DNA of 64,000 bases from Nymphaea colorata (taxonomy: Eukaryota > Streptophyta > Magnoliopsida > Nymphaeales > Nymphaeaceae), in assembly GCF_008831285.2 (NCBI RefSeq), contig NC_045140.1, positions 24,446,131-24,510,130 of the forward strand. Direction: 5' to 3'. Below the pieces are notes generated by a model. It saw nothing but the letters and a program-made list of their open reading frames with translations. It was not told the origin of the DNA and searched no databases. The position numbers were made by a program, and so were the translations under genes. Shown here piece by piece: positions 12,601 through 26,300 of this stretch. The first letter of the stretch is position 1. Each line of letters opens with the position of its first letter.

Positions 12601-14307
12601 AATGATTCGTGACACTAATGCATAAAACAATTCCATAAGTGGCAATAATATATAGTTCATGATGTTTCCTCCATCTACCTTCTGTGAAAGAAAGAGGTGG
12701 AAGAATTCTTATCTTCCCTTTTGTTTGGCAAGAGGGAAGCTGCTGACGGGCACACTCTACCAGCTTATGCCAACACCCAATATATCAAACTCCCGAGTCC
12801 TTCAACTTGAAGTTCTTAAAGCTAATCCATCTTATTATGGCCAAATTCTTGAATTCAAGGTTTTGTGAGGTACAACTTTGCCCAAATTTAGTGACGGAAC
12901 GGACTAGATCTTCCCATTCTATGGGACCATGTCACTCATTTAAAACAAATAAGGTGTCTTGCCTTGAAATATTCGGCTGGATTTCACACCATCTATACCA
13001 CTGACGAGTTTTTCCTTGCAAGTCTTAAAGTTCTAGATAACCATTCTTTTAGGTCAATGCGCATGTTGAGAAATTTTCTAACTTGTAAAACAAACCAGAT
13101 AGATTATACCTCATTCAAGTCCTGAAATTTAATGTCCACGGTATGAGAATTAAAATATCTACATTACCTTTCCTCTCCTATACTCAACTGTGTTCCTCTT
13201 GCTTAATAAGCATGTCAGTTATCTGTTTGCTTCCAGGTTTCCTCGTCAAAACCAACAGTTTGGTCTATCCTTCATATGCAAGTTCCAATATACAATACCG
13301 GTTAGGCATACTAATGTCCACACCCTATTCGAATATGGAATTATCAAACTGAAGCCCTCTATGCCCTTTGCCTCCAACTACTCGCCCAGGCACGGGACAC
13401 AATCACCATTAAATCGACCACTGACGAGATGAAAGTAGGACGTTCCAGTTGGGCTAACTTTAGACAACCAAGTAAGTTGACCGTGCTTACGAGGAACCAG
13501 CTCAGATAAGTCAAGTTCGCCCACCTTGGCTTACTTCACGATATGTTCTGGAAAGTAAGATTAAGAAGGAAGAAAAAGAGGTCCTGGAAGCCATAATTTT
13601 AAGAAAGGAAAACGAAGCCGCCAACTTTTAAGAAATGGAAACGAAGCCGCCAACACAAACGGGGCTAAGACCCGTGGAAAAAGACAACCGAACCTGCTCT
13701 CAAGTGCCGCAAGAAGCCAAGAAGTGACCAGCTATCGAACTTGCCAGAGAAATTGCTTTGATCCATAGCAAATCCTCACGAAGGAAGCCCAAGGGGTTTA
13801 AGCGTTTAGGAGAACAACTTACCTATAGAATTTTACGCCACCCAGGCAAGGACAAAAGTCTCGGGGTTTCCTCTAAGAAACGAGGAAAAAATAAAAAATC
13901 ACACACTGAAAAGGATGTCCAGTACTATGGTATTTAACAGGTTCGAAGACAGAAAGCGGACTACCCATTGTTGCCATGTGTTTCATTTTGCATCTGCAGG
14001 AACAGTGGTACAATAGTGTATTTACAAAAACCATGAAGCTCACTGATAAGGAACTGAAAATTCATTTAAGAGCAAACAGTAAGCCGCCCGGGTGCAACTC
14101 GAGTGTGAGAACCCATGCTTCTGTGATACGAGCTCCCAAATATACAAACCTATCGTCCGTGGATAAAGCCACAACGATATTCACTGGTTAATACTTAGTA
14201 CTTAGTTGCTACTATCAGAGACAGATCGTGTTGAATTTGAGTTCTGCAACGACTGTGCGCTGACACTGCTGCAAATAACTTCCTGCTACTAAATGAAATT
14301 TATACAA
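9615..14307. other. Intergenic: promoter side of the LIM gene to the 3' flank of the NEMP gene
   Basis: No gene can be supported in these 4.7 kb. The part next to the LIM gene should hold its promoter. Around 12.66-13.44 kb and 13.55-13.96 kb base use changes and short open frames appear on the plus strand, which may be a worn retroelement remnant, but I see no LTR, integrase or reverse transcriptase motif. The rest is AT-rich with no pattern I can name. Confidence 0.5.
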
Positions 14308-17300
14308 CTAAAACCATTTGAACCACCGCCCTCCTCTTCTTGTCGTATCGCCACGATCATTATGGTTGGCAGGTGACAAAGTGATTCTTTCAGCATTGTT
14401 GACAGCCCACTGTCCAAACTCCGGTGATGAAACAAGTTCTTTCAACGCTTTTCTGGTCTCATCCTTGGTGAATGCATCCCACTCTTCCTTAGAAAACCTT
14501 TTCCTGTCAGGTGTTCTATGGAATGTAGAGAAATAAGTTCCTTTATCTGGCCGAAAATTGCTTTTCTCTGGTGTCACAGCAGATCGTCCTTCAATAAAAA
14601 AGATATACTAATTAACACACAGACCATACAGGATAAGGAATTACAAAATGAAGACTAAGATAATTTGAGAAATAAAAAAACAGAGAACACTAAAAATATA
14701 CCAAATATAGTGCAGGGAACCCATTTATATGCTTTGGTTCGAGGCTTGAACATTTTAGTCTCCCTTCCCGATACTTCATCAAAAAAGTCTGTTGAAGTCC
14801 CCTCGTAAAGGTAGTCCCTGGCAGAAAATGTCTGAGGGATGCATTTGACTGCTTCAACCAAGTACCTGAGAATTCTAAACCATGTAAAACTTAGGAACTT
14901 AACCCCAAAAATAACCATAAGATAGCATTTGGATGGCACACTACAAAAAATGGTTTTATGAAAACTAGCTTTTTAAAAAATTGTGCTTCTAATCAGTTTT
15001 GAACACTGGTTGGTATGTTTAAAAAAGTCATTCACACCCTTTTGGTTTTTTGCCAAAAGCTACTTTTAGCAAAACTCATTTTTCTTGTCATCCAAACACT
15101 CATGAAACGGTGTTTTGGAAGCAAAATCGTTTTACCTCCAAAAATGAGCTTTGGGGTGTCATCCAAACTGTCCCTAAAGCTTTCATTATGGTATGCAAAA
15201 GAAAATTTCTCATGTGAACCAGGTCCAAAAAGCCAAAAAACATATTCTCTGAACCCAGTGGAAACATCCCACTGAAAAGTATTCCAAGAAATTCAGTTAA
15301 TAAACTGATCCATAAATGATGACCATCAGCTCCAAAGTTTAATCTGAGTTTGTAAAGTTTGGCACTACGATTCGGCCAAGCTACACTAGTGGACATGATT
15401 GAACTTTAAATCAGAAGGCATAGTGCAGCTTACATCAACCAATGATAAAAGATTCCATCCCCGAAGGCTGTCCTACTTGCGGGTAAGAAAGATGCTGCAA
15501 AGACCAATGCTCCTGTTGCCAGAAGGGGATCCAGTGAACTCTGAACCAAATTTAAATGTTAGGCCTAGTGAGACTTCTGCATGAAAAAACTAAGCAGCTG
15601 AAAGAGAAACATACTAGAAAAAAAGTCGTAAACAAGACTTCCAACCAGTGTCGTACATAATTAAGCATATTGTCAAATAGTTATACTACCTAATGTAACT
15701 ATGAAGAAAAAAAATATGACACACCTATTGTATGTTACATAGTGTAACCACAAAGGAAAGCGATAGAATACATCCTTATCAAACTAAGTTTAGGGGTGTA
15801 ACTATACCATATGCAATTACATAGTGTAACCACAAAGGAAAGCGATAGAATACATCCTTATCAAACTAAGTTTAGGGGTGTAACTATACCATATGCATTT
15901 AACTTACAATACACCCCTAAGAACCTATATGGAAAAAAAAAGGATGAAGAAGACCCAGAAGAAGAAAAACAAGAAAGAAATGGGGAAAAAAGGTAGAAGA
16001 AAAAGAATAAAAAATAGAAGAAGAAATATGAAAAGAAAATTAAAACATTTCATTTACTGAGGCACCTAAGTAGCTGAGAATGGAAAAGGTGTGCCCTAGG
16101 CGGGCGCATAGGTGCACTTTTGACTACTAAGCACCCCCCCCCCTATAGCTCTATCATACCATACGCTTACATTATAAGGTGTCTCTGACATTACACCTTC
16201 AAATCATAAAAATGCAAAAAAAAAAAAAAATCAACTCAAACTTAAATAAATTTCCATCGATGAACATTAAGTTCATCACAAAGGCATTTCTACACATTGA
16301 AGCGAAAAAGTAAAAACTATCATAAAAAAAATTAGAGGTTTCATTGGTTTTTGCATGAGAGCCCATGTCTGTCTCTAAAATAAAAAATATTTGATGTCTT
16401 AAAGTTGATCCAAAACTCCACATAGATTAAGAAGTCCAAGAAGTATGTCATGCACAATAAAAAATCGTTCAGTTTTAGTAACCATTCAAGTATTTGCAGT
16501 AATTTGAGTGGTGACTTGTTACATCACATATTTACACAGTTCATGTTTTCTCATTGAGAGAATTCTTTTCTTATTTCCCCAGATTTTTTTTGGTACCTTG
16601 CATAATTTTTAATACTGAAAGATTAAGTAACCACAAAGGAAAGTGATAGAATACATCCTTATCAAACTAAGTTTAGGGGTGTAACTATACCATATGCATT
16701 TAACTTACAATACACCCCTAAGAACCTATATGGAAAAAAAAAGGATGAAGAAGACCCAGAAGAAGAAAAACAAGAAAGAAATGGGGAAAAAAGGTAGAAG
16801 AAAAAGAATAAAAAATAGAAGAAGAAATATGAAAAGAAAATTAAAACATTTCATTTACTGAGGCACCTAAGTAGCTGAGAATGGAAAAGGTGTGCCCTAG
16901 GCGGGCGCATAGGTGCACTTTTGACTACTAAGCACCCCCCCCCCTATAGCTCTATCATACCATACGCTTACATTATAAGGTGTCTCTGACATTACACCTT
17001 CAAATCATAAAAATGCAAAAAAAAAAAAATCAACTCAAACTTAAATAAATTTCCATCGATGAACATTAAGTTCATCACAAAGGCATTTCTACACATTGAA
17101 GCGAAAAAGTAAAAACTATCATAAAAAAAATTAGAGGTTTCATGGTTTTTTGCATGAGAGCCCATGTCTGTCTCTAAAATAAAAAATATTTGATGTCTTA
17201 AAGTTGATCCAAAACTCCACATAGATTAAGAAGTCCAAGAAGTATGTCATGCACAATAAAAAATCGTTCAGTTTTAGTAGCCATTCAAGTATTTGCAGTA

Positions 17301-20300
17301 ATTTGAGTGGTGACTTGTTACATCACATATTTACACAGTTCATGTTTTCTCATTGAGAGAATTCTTTTCTTATTTCCCCAGATTTTTTTTGGTACCTTGC
17401 ATAATTTTTAACACTGAAAGATTAAGTTTTCCATTTTATGCTACCTAACTTATCTAATCATGGCCCAAACAATATGAGTTATATCATGAATTTTTACAAC
17501 AGTGGTTCAAATAATAACACACCTGAGTGATCATCACAGCACCAAAAATCCGAATGGCCCATCTCACAAAAAGAGAAACACTAGCATCAACAGCCCCATC
17601 TTCAGATAAAACAAGCTTCCTGACTCCCCAGAAACCCAACCATGCTCCTGCTAGAACAAGGCAAACTAGCAAAAATAACGCAACCTGTAAAAATTCCATA
17701 CAAACCCAATTTTAATATAAAATATCCGAAACCATCATATAGAGGAAATCAGCATGCAAGGCAACATTGATATGAGAAGAGAATCATGTGAACAGAGGTC
17801 ACTATAAGGAACACAAAAGGCTAACAAGAAGCCTCCCAAACTTCGTTTAAGGGGATTCAATTCAGAACAACTAAGTTCTTATGAGATGCTAAAGTTTATG
17901 TAAAGAATTTATTGTGCTTGGATGCAACCATTAAAAATTCAAACTGTTGAAGATAAGAATGATAAATTTAAGGAGCATTGCTCCACTTTATATATAGTAA
18001 TTGGCAATTCTCATTACAAACTGATTTTTTTTATTTTTAAATTTCTTTTGCAATTAAGGATAATTGCTGTCATCTATATAGAAGATATTCCAACAATATT
18101 TCAATTTTTAACAGGAAATCATTTTCAAGTTCAAACACTTTAAGAAACAGTCAAAATTTTTATGATGTCTTGCAATATGTACTTTTGCCTTTTCCACCTT
18201 ACGTACAAACATACTGTATGCATTTCCAACCTCTGGATACACTCGCGACTCATGTAGCTCCTCTTCAGCAAGAGAGATAGAAAGATTTAAAAGATAATCA
18301 ACCAGAACCCTTTTGTTAGCAATAAAGAGAATATACATGGTTTTACTTTTAACCTCTTTATCTCTTTTACAGTTGTTGCAATAACGAAATAGCAAAAAGT
18401 GGCCAAAGAACCGCCAAGAAACAAAGACGGCATATAGCTGCCTACAATAGATGCTTAGACAACACAGAAGAGTCCCTTATAATAGGGCGACAGACACATA
18501 TTATTGCTTCAAAGCATGAACATAAGATCAGCACATGACAGCTAAAAGAACCAAAAGAAGCATAATAACGAGAAAGACAAACAACAACAAATGCAAAAGG
18601 AGACATTGCCTAAACTTGCACTAAAACTGCATTGAGAGTCAAATTTTAGAGAAACAACAGACATTATTTAACAGGAAAAGTGCTAATGTGCCTCATTAGG
18701 ATATGTATGGATGTCCAATAAAATGTGAAGGGCTGAGAAATTCTCACAGGATTGTATATATCCTCATTCAGGCCAATATCTGAAAGAACTGAATGCAACA
18801 AACCAGACAGATAGCGTAGTATGACAGTCCCCAAGCCAACCTAATCAGCAAATGCAACGGTGTTAAAACAGAACATACAAGCAAGTGCTCACCCGCATAG
18901 ACAAGAAGACGAGCATTCACTTGCACTGACCACTACAAGGAGTGGCGCCAGCAAAAGGAACCACCACAACAAGAATAAAATACCAAATCAAGAAACTAAC
19001 GAGAGATTAGTATGATGTCTCACAATTGAGCCATAGAGAAAAATCATTAAAGATCTCTTCCGACCTGTTGGCAGCAACTTCATACCCTGTCAATTAGATC
19101 AGATGGTCAATAGTGGACAGCAAGTGAAGTATCCAACGTTAAAGTTAAACTGGTGAAGATGGTGGTTTAAAATGGCACATTAAGAAACTCCCGACACTAT
19201 GTCAGAGTCACTTAAATAGGACTCGAACAACACAAACCATGCACTATCACTGTTCCTCTACACGGCCATTACATGAAGAGGTAAACCAACAGCATTCTGC
19301 TCAAGTGAAAAGAAAAGTTACTAAGAGAGAGAATGATCACCTGAAAAAGCACAATTAAGATGACAAGAACAATGCCCAAAATCATTGCATTACTGTAGTA
19401 AAACATCGCTGACTTGCTCATTTCTGGGGACAGTATTATCAACAATGCGCCCAGAACCAGGAAAATCAAGCGAAATAGCTTTGTTTCTGAAAAAAAAAAC
19501 ATATATATACATACTTGGTGTATTATCATAAAGAGTACAACAATGCAGACAAAGATATCGCAGCAAACCTTCTTCAGTTGACACTTCAAGGGATAAAAAG
19601 GGTGGAGGCATGCATATATCTAGCAGCCTATAGTCATATGGCGACATTGATCCAATCCATGTATCCTTGCTAAGTTTCTCCCATTCCCCTGGAGGGTACA
19701 TCCCTACCTCAATGGATATGTTCCTACAATATCAGAATTCAAAGCTTCGTCCAAATTGATTATGAAGACATCATTAAAAAACTTTAAAACAACACAAGTG
19801 ACATGCTAGACTAAGAATATCATGTTTTCTCCATCCTTCATTGACTGACATGCTAGACTAAGAACATCATGTTTTCTCCATCCTTCATTGACCACTGAGA
19901 GAATCACAATGCAGAAGGCCACTAAATATAATGACAAAATAAAATAATAGAGAATAAAGGAGGAACAAAAGCTATCGATATAAATAGCTGCTAACACATG
20001 AATGTCGTTTAAACATTTATCAAATAATACAGCATTGCTTGTGAAGCTCACTGATGGACTAATCAACTTTCTCATGCTTAATTTTTTTTTTTAAAAAAAA
20101 AACAACCCATTGCCAGAGACAGAAAATGATGACACACTGCATGAAGGACTTGCTGACAAAATATGTGCTAAATCTGGAAAAAATGCAACTTAACACTGTT
20201 GCAAGGAGAGCAAAACAAAGGGAGGTGGTAATTGTGACAGCCATGAAAATCAATTTTTGCATTTCAGAAACAAAAGGATTGTCGAATTGAAACATAAATT

Positions 20301-23300
20301 AACTGCAACTATACTCACCTATGAAAGCATATAACAACTTTTCGTAGATGAACATCAGAACTTGTTTCCAGAATTTTTACCTTCACCCTGAATGTATTTG
20401 AATATTTTTTTAGATTCAGCAACCTTGGAACACCTTGTACATGAATCCTCTGACAAACCATTGTGATTCTAGGCTTAGAAATTGGCGAACCTTCCACCAG
20501 TTGGCCAGAAGAGAGATAAAGTGCTGTAGGATGAGCGGCATCTACAGGACACAATAACATGCTCAAATAAAGAAAAGATATTGCAAGTTCAACAAGTTAC
20601 CACTTACCAGAGGCATGATAAAAGAATATAACCATACTTAAAAACCAAGAACATTGAAATACATGAAATCACTTGAATCCAGGTCACCACAAGCACCAAA
20701 TCTCAGTGACTACAATAATGTTTTCCTTGCCGCGTCCATCTGCAACTTCAAAAGTTGCAAGTCCTTTGTGGTCCAAACTCCAAACTACCATAACAGATCA
20801 TATTTATCCTTCATTTTCAACTTCCAACAAGTACTAGATCAGTCTAGCAAACAAAACTCCAAGAATCTGTCAATGCACTTATGCAACCACATCTGCACGG
20901 CACACACCTAGGTGTCCAGGCAGTCTCGTAAGTAGGAAGCACCCCAAGTTGCATTACTTAAGGGGTTTTTTCATGTAAAAATTCAATTATATTTGAAAAA
21001 GAACTTTATATCTTTAAAGTTCTGCTATGAACTCTCAACTAGAGAAGATCAGAAACAAAATTTTACAAATCTCATCAAATATTGCTTAACACGAACACAG
21101 CAGGGACAATAATGATAATTAGACATAACAGATACAATCCAAAACCAGATTTAGAGCATTGCGGGAAAGGACAATACAGCAAATCACTCGTCAGCAAGTT
21201 GGTTAAGAAATTGTGATAGTGAAACATAAATCAGAATCCTGTCATCAAAGAGTGCCCCTTGGAGAAGGAAAGATGGGAAATTATGATTTCAGTACTTTAT
21301 CTAGCTTATATCAGCAAAAGGAAAATGTGACCAAAGACATCAAACACAGCCAGAGAATGATGAAATCAAGATTGCCTTGGAGGACAACTGAGTCAAATGG
21401 ATTTATATAAATAAGGCTCTGCAGAATGGATGCAAAAAAGGTTTTCTTGCCATTTGCAAAAAATGGATAAGGAATGCCAGAAGTTCGGTAAGTGGGATGT
21501 TGATGAGCTAGAAACAACATTGATTTTGCTACAGACACATTGGCAATTCAAGAAATAAGCAACTAACTGCATATTTCTTAGTACATGTAGCATCCAGTCA
21601 ACAATAGTCAGCCTAAATTTGTGGGCATCCAGCATCATATATATGAAGAGAAGAACATATGAACAACCACTATTCAACTCACATAAACAAATAAGATGGG
21701 AATGAGAATAAGTAAAGAAGACGCCAGCCTCCTTTCGCTATTATATTGGCTAGTTGGTTAAGAACTTGTAGCAATGCACTAAAATTTTGATTATCTTGCC
21801 ATCAAAGGGTACCCTTTGGAGAGGGAAATTGGAAGGTGGAAAACTATGATTCTACTACTTTATCTGGCTCATATTAGAAACAAATTTTAGGTGTTAAAGG
21901 CCATAAAGAAAATGTACTCAAATTCAAAGCCACACAACCACAAATAGCAAACCAAGAGATGCAGATTGTCTTGGAGACTGAACAAATCAATCTACATAAG
22001 AAGGGCATCAAAGAATAGATGGAAACAAGAGAAACATAGCTGTTTACAAAATCTGGCCACCTACCTATGTACTAACTGTAGACTGAATACTCGAGATGAA
22101 GGCAAAACCAAGCAATGGTTCTGGAGACAAACTAACAAGTAACAATATAGGCATAACTAAGCAGCATGCTTTCATCAAACCAACAATCAACAAGCAGCCA
22201 TGCACTTTCGCAACATAACAAGTAATCATAGAGAGCATAATAGAATGGATACAAGCAGAACCATAACAAGACCTGTGTGACACAGGTCGCTTGTTTTGCC
22301 CAGGTAGCCATGTCAGGTACGTGGGAACGGCGACACGGGTACGGCTGGGGTAGGGCTGCATTTTAAAAAATTTTAAATTATATTTTCAAACTTAATTTTT
22401 TCACTATTTTTTTATTTTTCCCTTCTTTTATATTTCCCTTCCAATAAGGTTCTATATTTTCCTCTCATTTTTCTTTAATTTTGAGACTTTTTATAGATTA
22501 TAAGACTACTAATTTTTTTTTCATTTGATCATTTTTGAGAATTTAAAAATTTGCCGTACCCGTGTACCCATAATTTTCAAAATCACCGTACCCAAACCCG
22601 TATTGCCATACCCGTACCCGTACCGTACCCGCACCCATGTGACATAGAACTAAGGCTGGGCCTGGCCCGGCCCGGGCCCGGGCGGGGAGGGCAGCCCGGC
22701 CGGCCCGACTCCCGCCCTCGGGCGGTCGGGCGGCCTCCGCCCTGAGCCCTCGGCTCGCTCTCCACCTCCCTCTGCTCCGTCTCCCTTTCCCTTCCGTCTC
22801 CCTCTCCTTCTGCTCCTCCATTCCGTCTCCCTCTCCTTTTGCTCCTTCTCCCTTCCGTCTCCCTCTCCCTCTGCTCCCTTCCGTCTCCTTCTCCCTCTGC
22901 TCCCTCTCCCTTCCGTCTCCCTCTCCCTCTCCCTTCTGTCTCCCTCTCCGCCTCCGTCCACCGCAGCCCCGCTCGCTCCCCTCCCTCTCCGCCTCCATCT
23001 CCCTCTTCTCCCTCTCCCTTTCCGCCTCCGTCCACCGCAGCCCCTCCCTCTCCGCCTCCGTCCACCGCAGCTCCCCTCCCTCTCCGCCGCGATGGCCGGA
23101 CGTCTTGGCGGCATCCGCCGGCGGCCACCCACGAAGTTGGGTGGCCTGCCGGTGAAAAACCACCGCCCGCCTGCCGTTCGGCAGGCGAGCTGTGGAGGGC
23201 CTGGACGAGACGCTCGACCGCTCGGGCAGTCGAGCACGGGTCGGGTCCGGAGCGCGGGTCGGGTCTGCCAAACAGGCCGGGCCTGATTTCTGTGGACCAG

Positions 23301-26300
23301 GCCCGGTACCCGGCCCGGCAATATATCGGGCCGGGCTCGGGCCCGGGTTTTAGGCCCGACAGGCCGACCCGGCCCGGCCCGGCCCGATACCCACTCCTAC
23401 ATAGAACAAGACCAATCACAACAACATATGAAGCAGAAAAACAACAAAACTTGAAGTCATCATCATGCCTTCAAGAAATCAAGGGCAGGAAGAGGAACCA
23501 AGCATAATAAATTTCAGAAGTTCAGTGAGTGGGAAAGTTGGAAAGTTAGAAACAACAGCCAGCCACTTTTCTTCTGCCAGCTTGTTGATTTTGCTACAGC
23601 CTTCTTGGTACATGCAGAATCCTACCAACAACACTCACCCTAAATTTGTGGCCATCATATATATGAATAAAAGAGCAAATGAACAACGACGCAAACCTAA
23701 AACACAAACAAAACCCCCTTCCCCATGAACGAAAATGAAGGGAATAAGAATAAGTAGAGAAAACATAGATCAGAAAATTTTCACATTGCAGTAAAAATTT
23801 TACTATCGTCATCAGAGTAACATTTGGAGAGGATACTAAAAGATAGGAAATTATGAATCTTATTCTACTACTTTATCTAGCTGATACTAGAAAGAAATTC
23901 CGATTGTTAAAGGCAGTAAAGCAAATGTAATTAAAGAGAAACAACCAGAAACAGCAAACCAATAGATGCAGATAGCTGGCTCACCAAATCAAATGGCTTT
24001 ATATAAGAAGGGCCATCAAAGAATAGATGCAAACAAGAAACCCATTCCCCCTTGGCAGTATCTGGACACCGATCTATCATCACTAACTAAAGACTGTGCA
24101 CTCGAGATGAAGGCAAAATCAAGCAAGTAGATTCAGGAGGTGACAAGCTAACAACTAGAGTGGACAATTTAGCACAACCCATTCATCAAACCAACAATGA
24201 ACAAGCATCCATGAACTTTTGCCATGTAACAAGTCACTATAGAGAGCACAGTAGAACGGCCACAAACAAAATTCATAACAAGACCAATTACACAACATAT
24301 GAAGTAAACAAACAATAACATGTGAACTGTTGATGCCTTGAAGAAGCTGAAGGCATAAGGAGGAGTAGAATGTAATGAATGTCAGAAGTTCGGTAAGCAG
24401 GATGTTGATGAGTTTGAACAACAGCCGACCAGTTTGCTTCCGCAAGCTCATTTTTGCTACAGCCGTATTGGCAATTCAAGAAATAAGCAATCAGCTGCAC
24501 ATTTCTTGGTACATGCAGCGTACTACCAACACTAGTAGTAAGCCCAAATATGTGAGCATCATAAATGTGAATTAAAGAGAATATGAAGAAACACAACACC
24601 AGAAACACTCTAACCCCTCCCATCAACAAATAGAAAGGAAGTGAGATAAGTAGGGAAAATACAGACCTCCTCCCTCTATTACAATGGCTAGTTGGTTAGG
24701 AAATTTTCACAACGCAGTAAAAATCTGACTATCCTGTCATCAAAAAATACCCTTTGGACAGGGAAATTGAGAGGTGGAAAATTCTGAATTTACTACTTTA
24801 TCTAAATCATCCTAGAACGAAATTTCAAGTGTTAAAATTTAAAAGGCAGTAAAGTAAATGCAGTCAAAGAGACAACCAGAAATAGTGAACCAATAGATGC
24901 AGATCGCCTTGGAGGCTGACCAAACCAAATGGCCTCACATCAGAAGGGCGATCGAGGAATACATGTAAATAAGAACATCCTTGACAATGTGCAGAATCTA
25001 GACATCCACATATCCTCACTAACTAAAGACCCCAAACTCGAGATGAGGGCAACACCAAGCAAGTTAGTTCAGAAGGCAAAGTAACAACATAGATTTGACA
25101 ATTTACTAGAATGCTTACACCAAACCAGAAATCAACAAGCATCCATGCACCTTTATGATGTAACAAGTCCATGACAGGAGATATTATAACAGCATAAGAA
25201 TTAAACAAACAAAGAATGTAAAGCTTTGATTCCACCAAGAAGTTGAGGGCATAAGAAATTGGGGATAATGAATGTCAGAAGCTCGGTAAGCGGGATGTTG
25301 ATGAGTTAGAAACAACAGCCGGCCAGTTTGCTTCTGCAAGCTTGTTGATTTGGCTACAGCCGCATTGGCCATTCAAGAAATAGGCAACAAGCTGCACATT
25401 TCTTGGTACATGTAGCTTCCTACCAACACTAGTAATAAGCCTAAATGTGTGGACATCATCTATGTGAGTTGAAAGAGAATATGAATGACCACAACACCAA
25501 AAACAGTCACAAACCCCTTCCTCATCAACAAATAGAAAGGCAGTGGGGATAAGCAGCGAAAATACAAACCTCCTTCCTCTATTACACTGGCAAGTTGGTT
25601 AAGACAGTCCCTAGTAATAAGCCTAAATGTGTGGCCATCATCTATGTGAGTTGAAAGAGAATATGAATGACCACAACACCAAAAACAGTCACAAACCCCT
25701 TCCTCATCAACAAATAGAAAGGCAGTGGGGATAAGCAGCGAAAATACAGACCTCCTTCCTCTATTACACTGGCAAGTTGGTTAAGACAGTCCTCCTTCCT
25801 CTATTACACTGGAAAATTTTCAGAATGCAGTAAAAGACTTGACTACCTTGTCATTAAAGAGTACCATTAGGAGAGGGAAACTGAATGGTTGGAAACTATG
25901 ATCGTACTACTTTATCTAGCTCATACTAGAAGTAGAAAGTAATTTCAAGTGTTAAAAGGTAGTAAAAAAAAATGTAGTCAAAGGAACACAACAAGAAACA
26001 GTGGACCAATAGATGTAGATTGCCTTGGAGGGTGACCAAAGCAAATGGCTTTATATAAAAGGGCTGTCAGAGAATAGATGTAAATAACAGCATCCATTGA
26101 CTGTTTGCAAAATCCGGACACTGATCTATCATCACCAACCAAATACTAAAAACTCGAGAGAAGGCCAAACCAAGCAAGTTGGGTTCAGGAGACGAAGTAA
26201 TAGACTTAACAATTTAGTAGAATGACTTAATCAAACCAACAAGCAACCACACACTTTTAAGACGTAACAAGTAATCATAGAGAGCATAGTAGAATGGCTA

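Noticed and set aside
12659-13440. Possible Copia-type retroelement remnant
   Set aside because: I could not find LTRs, or integrase or reverse transcriptase motifs; the open frames are short and unrelated to each other.
15340-15397. Possible extra NEMP exon (frame with AWPNRSAKLYKL)
   Set aside because: Including it breaks the reading phase to the next exon. Joining 15434 directly to 14865 uses a good GTAAGC donor and keeps phase.
16199-17222. Pair of similar 74-76-codon minus-strand frames
   Set aside because: They are the same repeat-derived frame in the two 801-bp copies, cross poly-A tracts and show no protein-like features.
22543-23507. Long overlapping open frames (220-280 codons) on both strands
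   Set aside because: They lie in the GC-rich low-complexity inner transposon, are open in several frames at once, and contain only repetitive Arg/Gly/Glu or Pro/Ser runs without a domain.
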